A stretch of 64,000 bases of DNA from Dyadobacter diqingensis (lineage in GTDB: Bacteria > Bacteroidota > Bacteroidia > Cytophagales > Spirosomataceae). Where the stretch lies: contig NZ_JAMXKF010000015.1 of the NCBI RefSeq assembly GCF_024220585.1, positions 38,414 to 102,413 on the forward strand, written 5' to 3'. This document shows, one piece after another, positions 17,376 through 26,623 of this stretch. A program made the position numbers and the translations under genes. Each line of letters opens with the position of its first letter. The stretch's first letter is position 1. Below the pieces are notes generated by a model, which ran no database searches, had not been told where the DNA came from, and saw nothing but the letters and a program-made list of their open reading frames with translations.

Positions 17376-18326
17376 ATGAATCCATCTCGTCTGCTTTTAG
17401 TAGTACCATGTTACAATGAGGAAGCGATTTTGAATCTTACCTATTCGACGCTCAAAACCTACTACGCTGGTATTAAAGAACGGGGACTTATTGCTGCGGA
17501 CAGCAAAATCTGTTTTGTCAATGACGGAAGCCGGGATAAAACCTGGGATATCATTGAAGACTTATGCCAACAGGACGACACGATCATCGGTGTCAAACTT
17601 TCAAGAAATTTTGGCCACCAGAGTGCTATCATGGCCGGTCTTGAAAAACATATAGATAACTTTGACTGCTTTATTACCATTGATGCCGATTTGCAGGACG
17701 ATATCAATGCGATCACTTCCATGATCGAAAAACATCAGGAAGGTGCTATGGTGGTGTACGGTGTGCGCGGTGACAGAAGTTCTGACAGTTGGTTCAAACG
17801 GTTTTCGGCAGAAGGATTTTATGTTTTAATGCAGAAAATGGGCGTTCCGGTTGTATTCAATCACGCAGATTTCCGTTTGATGGACCGCCGGGTTCTTCAG
17901 GAACTGGGCAATTTCAAGGAGATCAATATGTTTCTGCGTGGCATTGTTCCGTTGGTAGGTTTCAGAAATGATAAGGTTGTTTACAACCGTCTGGAACGTG
18001 TAGCCGGCGAAACCAAATATCCGTTAAGTAAAATGTTGCTCTTTGCGTGGAACGGGATTACATCCTTTTCTACCTTTCCGATGCGGCTTGTGCTTTATTT
18101 TGGCTTTTTCAATTTTATGGTCGCGATGGTGATCGTGGCTTATATCTTTTTATCATTTTTAATCGGGCATACTGTTCCGGGCTGGACGTCAACCATGCTG
18201 CCTCTTACCTTTTTCAGCGGTTCCAATATGATGGCCCTGGGTTTGATAGGAGAGTATATTGGCAAAATTTACGAAGAAGTAAAGGGCCGTCCACGTTACA
18301 TTATTGAAAAAACAGTTAATGAATAG
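17376..18326 (+). CDS. GT2 glycosyltransferase, DPM1/GtrB-like, with C-terminal membrane anchor
   Basis: This 316-residue family 2 glycosyltransferase has a GT-A fold at the N terminus: VPCYNEEAIL, FVNDGSRDKTW, KLSRNFGHQSAIMAG and the DADLQDD nucleotide/metal motif. Two hydrophobic segments follow at about 235-260 and 270-290, as in GtrB/ArnC/dolichol-phosphate-mannose synthase-like enzymes, which transfer a sugar from a nucleotide donor to polyprenyl phosphate on the cytoplasmic face. The product would feed membrane GT-C type enzymes; the next two genes encode polytopic membrane proteins. The stop overlaps the next start (ATGAATAG), so translation is coupled. Confidence 0.92.
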   Translation: MNPSRLLLVVPCYNEEAILNLTYSTLKTYYAGIKERGLIAADSKICFVNDGSRDKTWDIIEDLCQQDDTIIGVKLSRNFGHQSAIMAGLEKHIDNFDCFITIDADLQDDINAITSMIEKHQEGAMVVYGVRGDRSSDSWFKRFSAEGFYVLMQKMGVPVVFNHADFRLMDRRVLQELGNFKEINMFLRGIVPLVGFRNDKVVYNRLERVAGETKYPLSKMLLFAWNGITSFSTFPMRLVLYFGFFNFMVAMVIVAYIFLSFLIGHTVPGWTSTMLPLTFFSGSNMMALGLIGEYIGKIYEEVKGRPRYIIEKTVNE

Positions 18327-19734
18327 ATTTTATAAGAAATACAGAACCGTTGGTAACTACATCAACACGCTGCTTTTACTGAGCGTGCTTTTGCCTTTGC
18401 TGGCACTTTCCTATTTCAATCATCCTTCTCCCGCCGACGACTACTGTTATATCGATACGGTGTTCAAATACAGCTGGCTGGAAGCGATGAATTTTTATTA
18501 CTCAGGATGGACCGGACGGTATTTCGGTATCTTCCTGAACCACTCGAATCCGCTGTTATTTCATTCTATTACCGGGTTTAAAGTAATACCGGTGGTTTTG
18601 TTTACCGGCCTGCTGTTTGCACTGTATAACCTGTTCAGGCATTTAACGCCAACACTGTCACGCATTGCCCATCTGGGTTTTGCAGGGGTGATTTTCTTCC
18701 TGTATATCCTGAAAATGGCCAGTATCGTGGAAGGGTTTTATTGGATGGCTTCGTTTGTTACCTACACAGTTCCCAATATTTTCACGCTTTTGTGGGTGGC
18801 TGTGGTTTTGGATTGGTACCGTCAGGATACCAAAAAACCGCTGCTTGCCATACTGGCAAATTTCTTTGTTTTTGCGATCATCGGAAGCAGTGAAACCAAC
18901 CTGCTGATTATCCTTTTACTCATTGCAGCACTTTGGTTTTACAAGTTGGTATTTCATAAAAAAATCGACGGTTTAATGGTCAGTTTGCTGATCGTAGCGG
19001 CGGTATCCAGTTATATCTTTTTTACCGCTCCCGGAAATCAGGCACGTCTGGATGGAAATCCTTTAAGCAGAAATATTGTTTTTTCTGTGGTTTCTTCGTT
19101 TAAAAAACTGGCTTTGCTGAGCTTCGACTGGACTTTTAAAACGCCTTTACTGATTTTCTCTCTGGCATGGGTTATCGTGCTTTCCAAGATATCTGTCGGA
19201 GCGCGGAAATATTTTTCAATGCCCGTATGGTTTGCGGTGCTACTTTACATCGGGGTATTATCTGCGCAAATATTCCCGTCGTATTACGGTATTGGCATTG
19301 AGCCTTCTGCACGTGCTTTAAATTGTGTTTATCTGTTTTTCCTGATTGGCTGGTTTTATGTGGTTGGTGTAATATTTCACTATTTACACCAACGCTACAC
19401 AGGACAGTTTCCCCTATCGTTTCTGCGTTATGGCGTATTGTATTCCCTGTTGGTTATTTCTATTGCGTTTTCGTTTTTCCGGAGCAGCAATGTGAAAATG
19501 ATTTACACCGACTTATTGAAAGGAAAAGCTGCCGCATTCAGTAGAGAAACGGAGGAGCGTTATGCGTTAATCCAGAACTCAAAAGATCCGATCGTTTATT
19601 TGCCGCCTATCAGGACAAGGCCTTTATCCCTGTATTTCGACGATATCACGGTCAACCGCGATCATTGGTGGAATAAATGCATGGCGGGTTATTTTGGTAA
19701 AGAGGCTATCATTATGGTTGATAAACATGAATAG
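18319..19734 (+). CDS. Polytopic membrane protein, DUF6056-like
   Basis: This 471-residue integral membrane protein has about 11-12 hydrophobic segments. An upstream TTG (18304) is open in frame, but ATG 18319 overlaps the previous stop by eight bases in ATGAATAG and is preferred. The first periplasmic loop contains HPSPADDYCYIDTVFK and YYSGWTGRYFGIFLNH, with paired aspartates as found in DUF6056 and in GT-C glycosyltransferases that use lipid-phosphate sugars. A role in transferring a sugar to an envelope glycan is inference from this and from the GT2 neighbour. Its own stop overlaps the next start with an identical ATGAATAG junction. Confidence 0.75.
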   Translation: MNRFYKKYRTVGNYINTLLLLSVLLPLLALSYFNHPSPADDYCYIDTVFKYSWLEAMNFYYSGWTGRYFGIFLNHSNPLLFHSITGFKVIPVVLFTGLLFALYNLFRHLTPTLSRIAHLGFAGVIFFLYILKMASIVEGFYWMASFVTYTVPNIFTLLWVAVVLDWYRQDTKKPLLAILANFFVFAIIGSSETNLLIILLLIAALWFYKLVFHKKIDGLMVSLLIVAAVSSYIFFTAPGNQARLDGNPLSRNIVFSVVSSFKKLALLSFDWTFKTPLLIFSLAWVIVLSKISVGARKYFSMPVWFAVLLYIGVLSAQIFPSYYGIGIEPSARALNCVYLFFLIGWFYVVGVIFHYLHQRYTGQFPLSFLRYGVLYSLLVISIAFSFFRSSNVKMIYTDLLKGKAAAFSRETEERYALIQNSKDPIVYLPPIRTRPLSLYFDDITVNRDHWWNKCMAGYFGKEAIIMVDKHE

Positions 19735-21427
19735 CCTGGAAAAAAACATACCGCTTCCTGTTCGATTTTTCCTTGGGTTATTGCCACTGGTTGTGATCGT
19801 CGTATTTTACTATTTCTGTGTAAAATACAGCATCAATATTCCCTGGTTCGATGACGTCGAAAATATTCCTTATTTCCTGATCAACTGGATCGAAGCGCCT
19901 TCGCTGATAGAAAAATGGCAGACCATCATTTTTCCGAACAACGAACACAGGGTTCTGGCAGCGCGTCTGATTGTTTTGGGACAATATTTTTTAACGAATA
20001 AGCTTAATTTCCGTGATCTTGCTTTTTGCGGAAACCTGAGCGTTCTCGTTTTGTTTGGCTTGATCGCTTACAGTTATCTGCGTCAGGGCGGCAAATGGGT
20101 GCTCGTTGTGCCAATCGCCTTCTTTATATTCAATTTTCAGTCTTACGCCGGTACTTTCATGACCATCATGTCTTTGCAGTACCAAATGGTGATTTTGTTA
20201 TCCGTTGCGAGTTTGTATTTCCTTGCCAAACAAAGAGCATTTCCGTTGTTTCTGGCGTTATTGCTGGCTTATATTGACACGTTCAGCATGGGTAACGGGA
20301 TGATGGTCTGGCCTTCGGGACTTGTACTTTTGCTGTTTCAGGTGCGTTGGCGTGATGCTGTTTTGTGGACAATTTCTGGTGCGGCTGCTATTTATCTTTA
20401 TTTCCATGGATTTGATTTTGTACAGGGCAATGACAAGGCTTTCGACTATATCCTGCAATATCCATTCCGTACTTTCATTGCATTTTTCACGATGCTTGGA
20501 GGAGATTTTGACATCATTGCCAATGCTGCATTTGCCAAACGAATGATCATCCCGACACTGGCCGGACTTGGGTTATTTGTGATTTTTGTGATCTGGCTTG
20601 TCGGTATCTTATCCACGTCGCCTTTCTGGGGGAAATGGATTCCGGATCCGCTTGCAAAAAGATTTAAAGAGTTGCCGAAAGTACAACAGGATAACAGCCG
20701 CTGGAACGCGTTCTGGCTTGGTACGTTGGTCTATGTGTTGATCAGTATGATCCTCGTTGTCGTTTTCAGAACCCGATTTGACGCGCATATTATCCTTTGG
20801 AGTACTTATAAAATGTACCCTGCGGTGATGACTTCCGTAATTTACATTATCGTAATGCAGACATTCACCGGCCGAAACCAGCTTTTGACTTTTGCATTAT
20901 TGCTGTTTGTTTCCATCGGTGTGTGGGCTTCGACCTTTATTAACTATTTGCCGATCGTCGAAGAAACCGGTGTGACCCGTACGGCTTTTGCTTTTAACCA
21001 GAAAAGAAACGGTGTTGGTTTGGGTGCTACTAAAAACAGTGCCTTTGAAACCATGCTGGCAACGACCTTATTAAAGGTGGACAAAATGGGTATTTATTCT
21101 TTGCCCAAGCCGCTTATTCACAAAGATGAGGATAAAATTTCACTGGCGGATTCGACGGGATTGCCGACGGCCAAGGTTGTTTTGAATGAGTTGTCGCCGG
21201 ATGTTCTGAACATCGGTCATGATTTTCAAACGGTTTCTGGTGAAAGGAATTATGCCATCCTGGAATCGGAAAATAACCTGTATCTGTTTTCATTTCCATT
21301 AAATAATACGGGAGCGATTTGTCCAAAGGGCACGATCAGAGCCGGAGAATATAAAGTTGGTGTCTGGAATGTATCAAAAAATGGTACCAAAGTTTTGCAG
21401 ACCGGCCAGAAAGTAATTATTCAATAA
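19727..21427 (+). CDS. Polytopic membrane protein, possible GT-C type transferase
   Basis: I do not recognise the family of this 566-residue membrane protein. It starts at ATG 19727, overlapping the preceding stop by eight bases. It has about ten hydrophobic segments to residue ~400, then a periplasmic C-terminal domain of about 150 residues (from roughly 410). The first loop has FDDVENIPYFLINWIEAP and FPNNEHRVLAARL, again with paired acidic residues just after TM1, reminiscent of GT-C enzymes. The C-terminal domain, with NYAILESENNLYLFSFPL, has no recognisable motif. Position between a DUF6056-like gene and an MBOAT gene suggests envelope glycan modification. Confidence 0.7.
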   Translation: MNSLEKNIPLPVRFFLGLLPLVVIVVFYYFCVKYSINIPWFDDVENIPYFLINWIEAPSLIEKWQTIIFPNNEHRVLAARLIVLGQYFLTNKLNFRDLAFCGNLSVLVLFGLIAYSYLRQGGKWVLVVPIAFFIFNFQSYAGTFMTIMSLQYQMVILLSVASLYFLAKQRAFPLFLALLLAYIDTFSMGNGMMVWPSGLVLLLFQVRWRDAVLWTISGAAAIYLYFHGFDFVQGNDKAFDYILQYPFRTFIAFFTMLGGDFDIIANAAFAKRMIIPTLAGLGLFVIFVIWLVGILSTSPFWGKWIPDPLAKRFKELPKVQQDNSRWNAFWLGTLVYVLISMILVVVFRTRFDAHIILWSTYKMYPAVMTSVIYIIVMQTFTGRNQLLTFALLLFVSIGVWASTFINYLPIVEETGVTRTAFAFNQKRNGVGLGATKNSAFETMLATTLLKVDKMGIYSLPKPLIHKDEDKISLADSTGLPTAKVVLNELSPDVLNIGHDFQTVSGERNYAILESENNLYLFSFPLNNTGAICPKGTIRAGEYKVGVWNVSKNGTKVLQTGQKVIIQ

Positions 21428-21448
21428 CACTATGCGCGTTCGTTACTG

Positions 21449-22909
21449 ATGCTTTTTAATTCAATACAGTTTCTTGTCTTTTTTATAGTGGTTACGCTGG
21501 CATATTTTTGCCTGTCGTGGCGTGGACGATGGATGCTGCTGCTGGCGGCGAGCTGCTACTTTTACATGGTTTTCAAACCGGTTTTTATCTTAATCCTGTT
21601 TGCGACCATCGTTATCGACTATTATGCGGGGATCTGGATATCCCAGACGAAAGATCAGAAACAGAAAAAGCTCCTGCTGATCGTCAGTCTTATTTCGAAT
21701 ATCGGTATTCTCTGCTTCTTCAAATATTACGATTTTCTTGAAAACTCCTTTAACCATTTACTCGGAAGTATTGGGTTGCGCCCAATGATCCCGCATCTGG
21801 AAAGGGTTATTCCGCAGCCTGTGCTTGCCTGGATGGTGAACAACGCAGGTCACATTTTGTTACCGATCGGTTTGTCATTCCATACATTTCAAGCCATGAG
21901 TTATACCATCGAGGTCTATCGTGGAAACCAGGCGCCTGAGCGAAATTTTGGTATTTATGCGCTTTATGTGATGTTTTACCCACAGCTGGTAGCCGGTCCG
22001 ATCGAGCGCCCGCAGAATATGCTTTACCAGTTTCATTCCTATTTTAAGTATGACTTTGAAAACGTAAAGTCGGGACTGATGCAGATGGCATTTGGTTTCT
22101 TTAAAAAAATCGTGATTGCCGACCGCCTTTCTCAGGTTGTGGATCATGCCTATCTGGCTCCTGCGGATCACAATGGGTTAACTTTGCTTACTGCCACGGT
22201 CTTTTATTCTTTTCAGATCTATTGCGATTTTTCGGGCTATTCCGACATAGCCATTGGCGCGGCGCGTGTGATGGGTTTTACCTTAATGGATAACTTCCGG
22301 TCTCCGTATGAGTCAAAATCGGTCGCTGAATTCTGGGGACGCTGGCATATCTCGTTATCTACCTGGTTTCGTGATTATCTGTATATCCCATTGGGCGGTA
22401 ATCGCAATGGAGAATTCAACAAATATCGCAACCAGTTTATCGTATTTCTTGTGAGTGGTTTATGGCATGGTGCGAGCTGGCATTTTGTTGTTTGGGGCGC
22501 TCTTCATGGGACGTACCAGGTGACCGCCTCGTTACGTGATAAATGGTTGAAAAAGGCAGGGTTTTCGTGGCCGGATAATGCCTTTGTCAAAGCAGGAGGC
22601 GTTGTCGTAACCTTCATTTTGGTAGGATTGGCATGGATATTTTTCAGAAATTCCATTGGGAACTCAATGGTTATTTTAAGTAAAATTGTAACCCTTTCTT
22701 TAAGCGACCGGATCGAAACGCCGTTTAACCTGGTCGAAATGTGGTTTTGCGTTTTTCTTATTTTGTTCCTTTTGGTTAAAGAACATTATTGTCAGAATAT
22801 CCCGACGAAAAACACTGTGGTATTTTTCCTGCTTTTCATCACACTTTCCTTCCTGGTTTATTTTCTGGGCGTGGTTACGTCAAATCAGTTTATTTACTTC
22901 CAGTTCTAG
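21449..22909 (+). CDS. MBOAT family O-acyltransferase (AlgI/DltB-like)
   Basis: This 486-residue membrane-bound O-acyltransferase starts at ATG 21449. Family marks: FFKYYDFLENSF early, LLPIGLSFHTFQAMSYTIEVYRG, FYPQLVAGPIERP, FCDFSGYSDIAIG-like (IYCDFSGYSDIAIGAARVMG), FWGRWHISLSTWFRDYLYIPLGG, and the catalytic histidine in GLWHGASWHF. These proteins move acyl groups from a cytoplasmic donor to extracellular glycans, as in alginate or teichoic acid acylation. The two SGNH-type partners (AlgJ/AlgX, PatB) that usually finish the transfer are not next to it. It begins 21 bases after the previous gene and closes the envelope cluster. Confidence 0.94.
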   Translation: MLFNSIQFLVFFIVVTLAYFCLSWRGRWMLLLAASCYFYMVFKPVFILILFATIVIDYYAGIWISQTKDQKQKKLLLIVSLISNIGILCFFKYYDFLENSFNHLLGSIGLRPMIPHLERVIPQPVLAWMVNNAGHILLPIGLSFHTFQAMSYTIEVYRGNQAPERNFGIYALYVMFYPQLVAGPIERPQNMLYQFHSYFKYDFENVKSGLMQMAFGFFKKIVIADRLSQVVDHAYLAPADHNGLTLLTATVFYSFQIYCDFSGYSDIAIGAARVMGFTLMDNFRSPYESKSVAEFWGRWHISLSTWFRDYLYIPLGGNRNGEFNKYRNQFIVFLVSGLWHGASWHFVVWGALHGTYQVTASLRDKWLKKAGFSWPDNAFVKAGGVVVTFILVGLAWIFFRNSIGNSMVILSKIVTLSLSDRIETPFNLVEMWFCVFLILFLLVKEHYCQNIPTKNTVVFFLLFITLSFLVYFLGVVTSNQFIYFQF

Positions 22910-23071
22910 TTCCGGACTGGTGTACGATGTCAGATTTTCAATAGACCATTTGAAAATACAGATTTTCCATATCCTGATTTCTGCCAACCTGACAGGGAAA
23001 TCGGTGAGTATCATTTTTTAGATAAGATTTTACAAAATTATCCATAACGTCGCACCGCGACAGATTTATAT

Positions 23072-23452
23072 ATGTACGAAGTTACAGCTGACAACCGACT
23101 AAGAAGATTGATTATCGTGGGAGATCGTGTTTTGATAAAACCGAAAAGTCCTACGGACCGTACGACCACCGGCCTATATTTGCCGCCGACCATCACCGAA
23201 AAGGAACAGGTGCAAAGCGGTTATGTCATCAAAGTGGGACCGGGTTATCCAATTCCTTCTGCGTCGGAGGATGAGTCTTGGAAAGAAACGGAGGAGAAGT
23301 TGAAATATATGCCATTACAGGCCAAGGAAGGGGATATTGCGATTTATCTTCAGAGAAACGCAATTGATCTGGAATATGATGGCGAAAAATACGTCATCGT
23401 TCCACAGGGCTCTATTCTGATGTTGGACAGGTCGGAAGATTTGTTCGAATAA
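23072..23452 (+). CDS. GroES-like co-chaperone (second-type Cpn10)
   Basis: This 126-residue protein has the Cpn10 fold: RRLIIVGDRVLIKPKSPTD, then the TTGLYLPPTI mobile-loop region that in GroES contacts GroEL, and YVIVPQGSILMLDR at the end. It is longer than classical GroES (about 95 residues) because of an insertion around residues 60-95 (PSASEDESWKETEEKLKYMP). No groEL gene is adjacent; Bacteroidetes commonly carry this extra GroES-like gene beside the standard groESL operon. A chaperonin co-factor role is therefore plausible but not shown. It is monocistronic, with aldo/keto reductase 71 bases downstream. Confidence 0.85.
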   Translation: MYEVTADNRLRRLIIVGDRVLIKPKSPTDRTTTGLYLPPTITEKEQVQSGYVIKVGPGYPIPSASEDESWKETEEKLKYMPLQAKEGDIAIYLQRNAIDLEYDGEKYVIVPQGSILMLDRSEDLFE

Positions 23453-23523
23453 TAATGTCGCCCTGCTGAAATAAACCTTACTTTTAAGGACGGTTATAGT
23501 ATTCATTAAAAACAGACTATTTT

Positions 23524-24546
23524 ATGAAGTATAAGTTTTTAGGAAATACGGGTGTCCTGGTTTCGGAACTTTGTTTTGGCACGATGACATTCGGTGGAGA
23601 TGGATATTGGGAGGCGATTGGAAAGCTTCAGCAGGAAGATGGTAATGCTTTAATCAAGACAGCTTTTGATAGCGGAATTAATTTCTTTGATACCGCAAAC
23701 GTCTATTCTTACGGGAAATCTGAGGAAATACTCGGAAAAGCTTTTAAGGATTTGGGGATCAGCAGGAGCGAGGTCGTTGTTGCCACCAAGGCAAGAGGCA
23801 GAATGGCTCCGGGCGCGAACCAGATCGGTTTATCAAGGCTGCACATCATGGACTCGGTTGAGGACAGTTTGCGCAGGCTGGGTACCGATCATATTGATTT
23901 ATTTTATATTCACGGCGTGGATGCCTACACGTCGCTTGAAGAAACGATGCGGGGTCTGGAAGATATCGTTCGTTCCGGTAAAGTACGTTACCTGGGTGTG
24001 AGCAACCACGCGGCTTGGCAGATCATGAAGGCGAACGGGATTGCCGAAAAAAACGGATGGACCAAATTTGTGGCTTGCCAGCATTATTATTCCATCGCCG
24101 GCCGTGAGCTCGAACGCGAGTTGATTCCGATGATGGAAGATCAAAACCTTGCTTTAATGCCATGGAGCCCGTTGGCGGGTGGTTTTCTTTCGGGGAAATA
24201 CACAAGAAATAATAAAACCTCCGGTGATAACCGTCGCGATAGTTTCGACTTTCCCCCGATCGACAAGGAAAAGGCATACGATATTATTGAGGTGATTCAG
24301 CCGATTGCTGAGGCACATGGTGTATCAGTCGCCCAGATCGCGCTGGCCTGGGTATTGAACCAAAAAAGTGTTACGAGTCTGATCATCGGCGCTAAAAAAC
24401 CGGAACAGCTGAAAGAAAATATCGCTGCAACAACCATTTCATTGTCTCAATCTGATCTCGCTCAGTTGTACGAAGTCAGTTTGTTAAACACGGAATACCC
24501 GCAATGGATGTTTGAGCGGCAGGGCAGGGACAGAATCCCGCAATAG
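23524..24546 (+). CDS. Aldo/keto reductase
   Basis: This 340-residue (beta/alpha)8 NADPH-dependent oxidoreductase has the catalytic tetrad in place: Asp in NFFDTANVYSYG, Tyr in the same stretch, Lys in VVVATKARG, and His in DLFYIHGVD. LIIGAKKPEQLKEN near the end is the 2'-phosphate-binding region. It resembles AKR families 11-13, which reduce sugar aldehydes, methylglyoxal and quinone-like carbonyls. The physiological substrate is unknown. The length matches the family; the start ATG 23524 is unambiguous. A strong terminator follows 25 bases later, so it is likely to be a single-gene transcript. Confidence 0.95.
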   Translation: MKYKFLGNTGVLVSELCFGTMTFGGDGYWEAIGKLQQEDGNALIKTAFDSGINFFDTANVYSYGKSEEILGKAFKDLGISRSEVVVATKARGRMAPGANQIGLSRLHIMDSVEDSLRRLGTDHIDLFYIHGVDAYTSLEETMRGLEDIVRSGKVRYLGVSNHAAWQIMKANGIAEKNGWTKFVACQHYYSIAGRELERELIPMMEDQNLALMPWSPLAGGFLSGKYTRNNKTSGDNRRDSFDFPPIDKEKAYDIIEVIQPIAEAHGVSVAQIALAWVLNQKSVTSLIIGAKKPEQLKENIAATTISLSQSDLAQLYEVSLLNTEYPQWMFERQGRDRIPQ

Positions 24547-24570
24547 CCGCGTTATAGATATTACAAATTG

Positions 24571-24609
24571 AAATAGAAAAGCAGCTGGACTCTGGCTGCT
24601 TTTCTATTT
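24571..24609 (+). terminator. Rho-independent terminator of the aldo/keto reductase gene
   Basis: AAATAGAAAAGCAGC (24571-24585) pairs perfectly with GCTGCTTTTCTATTT (24595-24609), a 15-base stem with a 9-base loop and T-rich sequence in and after the right arm. Confidence 0.9.
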
Positions 24610-24630
24610 TTATTAACTTAAAATATACAT

Positions 24631-25104
24631 ATGATTTACCTCTTCTGGTCTTTGCTGAATTTGGGAATGCTTGTCTGGTTCCTGCTGATTGTGTTCAGCG
24701 TATTGAAATTGATTTTGAAAAACCTCGGAATGCTTTCTACGGTCATATTTATCGTTGGCATTTTGTCTTTTATGCGAAGTGCTGTTATCAATAATCAAAG
24801 TCAGGGGAGTCAATTGAAGATGAATGAGGTGGTTGGTACGGAGAATCTGGAAAAATCACTCTCCTATAATCTGAACCTGATGTATGTTTATAACAGGGAT
24901 TCTCTTACGAATGCGCAATTGTCTGGAAAGGTGTTGAAATCAGGAACGGTGATTGGGCATGAATGGGCGCCCGGGCGCACCGACACCTATTTAACTAACG
25001 GTGTGATCCACTATGATGTATCCGGTGACCATCAATGGAAATTGCTCGGATTGGTCCTGTACAACCAGCCAAAACGCTTTCAGGGGACAATAAAGATCAA
25101 ATAA
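24631..25104 (+). CDS. Hypothetical membrane protein
   Basis: I do not recognise this 157-residue protein. The first 50 residues form two closely spaced membrane helices (about 3-27 and 32-50) with a positively charged KLILKN turn between them. The remaining 105 residues are polar and probably extracytoplasmic, ending WKLLGLVLYNQPKRFQGTIKIK. There is no cysteine near the N terminus, so it is not a lipoprotein. The gene starts at ATG 24631 just after the terminator of the aldo/keto reductase gene and ends 45 bases before the helicase gene on the same strand. Confidence 0.65.
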   Translation: MIYLFWSLLNLGMLVWFLLIVFSVLKLILKNLGMLSTVIFIVGILSFMRSAVINNQSQGSQLKMNEVVGTENLEKSLSYNLNLMYVYNRDSLTNAQLSGKVLKSGTVIGHEWAPGRTDTYLTNGVIHYDVSGDHQWKLLGLVLYNQPKRFQGTIKIK

Positions 25105-25149
25105 TTCACTGTGCACGGATTTCGTCACGGAACAGAGTACCTTTGTCAT

Positions 25150-26472
25150 ATGTCAAATCAGGAAAATTTAGAGACCACCCTTTCAGGGCTGGGAATTGCT
25201 GCGTTAAATGAGATGCAGTTGCAAGCAAATACTGCGATTCAGGAAAATTCAGAAATACTGTTGTTATCGCCAACGGGTTCGGGTAAAACGCTGGCATTTT
25301 TGCTGCCGCTTTTATCTATTTTACAAAAGGATGTTGCGGACGTTCAGTGCATCGTGATTGTACCGACTAGGGAGCTGGCTTTGCAAATTGAGCAGGTTTG
25401 GCGGAAAATGTCAACGGGTTTTAAAGTGACCTGTTGTTATGGCGGCCACGATATGCAGACGGAAATCAGAAGCCTGAGTGAGGCGCCTGCACTTTTGATC
25501 GGAACACCGGGCCGGCTTATGGATCATATTTTCCGTAAAACTTTTACAACCAGAAAGATTAACACGCTGATTCTTGACGAATTTGACAAGTCCTTAGAGC
25601 TTGGTTTTCAGGATGAAATGGCGGAGATTATGGGCAATCTCCGTGCGTTGAAAAAAACAATCCTTGTCTCGGCTACGGCAGGGACAAAAGTACCGGCATT
25701 TACAAGGGTGAAAAATCCGGTAGAACTGGATTTTATTGAAAACAAGAAGCAAAATAGTGGCCTGACAGTGAAAATGGTTTTGTCGGAAAAAAAGGACAAA
25801 ACCGAGAAACTTGTTCAGTTACTCAGCTTTCTGGGTCCGGAATCAACCTTGATTTTCTGCAATCAACGGGAATCTGTCGAAAGATTAAGCAGTATTTTAA
25901 AAGAGGAGGGTATCGACTGTGCTTACTTTCACGGTAAGCTTGAACAGGAAGATCGGGAGCGTACTTTAATTCGTTTTCGGAATGGATCTGTTTTGTATCT
26001 GGCGGCAACGGATTTAGCAGCGCGCGGTCTGGATATTCCTGATATGAAGCATGTTATTCATTTTGAACTTCCGATGAAAGGTGACGAATTTACACACCGC
26101 AACGGTCGTACAGCACGAATGTTATCCGAAGGGACGGCTTATATTTTGTTGAATTCCGATGAAAGTTTACCAAATTATATAGAAAGAAAACCTCCGGTTC
26201 TTGATCTGCCCGGCAAGTTGACTTTACCTGCTCCATCCGAATGGACAACCATTTATATCAGCGGCGGGAAAAAGAACAAATTGAACAAAATGGATATTGT
26301 CGGTTTCTTGTTGCAAAAGGGGAAGCTTGAAAAACAGGATCTTGGATTGATCGAGGTTAAAGACAATATCTCCTTTGCCGCCGTCAGAAAGAATAAGGTG
26401 AAAGCCATGCTCAGCCTGATTTCGGAAGAAAAAATGAAAGGTAAAAAGTTCAAGATTGAGGTAGCACGGTAG
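25150..26472 (+). CDS. DEAD/DEAH-box RNA helicase with DEFD motif and DbpA-like RNA-binding domain
   Basis: This 440-residue superfamily 2 helicase runs from ATG 25150 (MSNQENLETT); an upstream in-frame start at 25111 adds residues that do not fit. Motifs: Q-motif region LNEMQLQANTAIQ, motif I SPTGSGKT, Ia VPTRELALQ, Ib GTPGRLMDH, motif II DEFD instead of DEAD, motif III SAT, then the second RecA domain with FHGKLEQEDRE, ATDLAARGLDIP and HRNGRTARM. The last ~75 residues match the DbpA-type RNA-binding domain (DLGLIEVKDNISFAAVR), which in DbpA recognises 23S rRNA helix 92, so a role in ribosome assembly is likely. A terminator follows. Confidence 0.92.
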   Translation: MSNQENLETTLSGLGIAALNEMQLQANTAIQENSEILLLSPTGSGKTLAFLLPLLSILQKDVADVQCIVIVPTRELALQIEQVWRKMSTGFKVTCCYGGHDMQTEIRSLSEAPALLIGTPGRLMDHIFRKTFTTRKINTLILDEFDKSLELGFQDEMAEIMGNLRALKKTILVSATAGTKVPAFTRVKNPVELDFIENKKQNSGLTVKMVLSEKKDKTEKLVQLLSFLGPESTLIFCNQRESVERLSSILKEEGIDCAYFHGKLEQEDRERTLIRFRNGSVLYLAATDLAARGLDIPDMKHVIHFELPMKGDEFTHRNGRTARMLSEGTAYILLNSDESLPNYIERKPPVLDLPGKLTLPAPSEWTTIYISGGKKNKLNKMDIVGFLLQKGKLEKQDLGLIEVKDNISFAAVRKNKVKAMLSLISEEKMKGKKFKIEVAR

Positions 26473-26494
26473 AAAAAAGTTTAACTTATTGTTG

Positions 26495-26530
26495 AAAGCG
26501 GATGGCCTGTCAGGGTTATCCGCTTTTTTA
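26495..26530 (+). terminator. Rho-independent terminator of the helicase gene
   Basis: AAAGCGGAT (26495-26503) pairs with ATCCGCTTT (26518-26526), followed by a run of T to 26529. Confidence 0.85.
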
Positions 26531-26560
26531 TTGTAAGCAGAAAAATATTTGGCTGTTTTC

Positions 26561-26592
26561 TTGTCTTTCTAATTTCAAATCTATTTACTTTG
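26561..26592 (+). promoter_or_regulatory. Candidate promoter of the DUF4173-like gene
   Basis: TTG (26561-26563), 21 bases, then TTACTTTG (26585-26592), one mismatch to the Bacteroidetes -7 consensus TAnnTTTG. It lies 31 bases upstream of the ATG at 26624 and after the helicase terminator. Confidence 0.35.
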
Positions 26593-26623
26593 TAACTCAA
26601 AGTACTTTTAAAATATTGAAATT

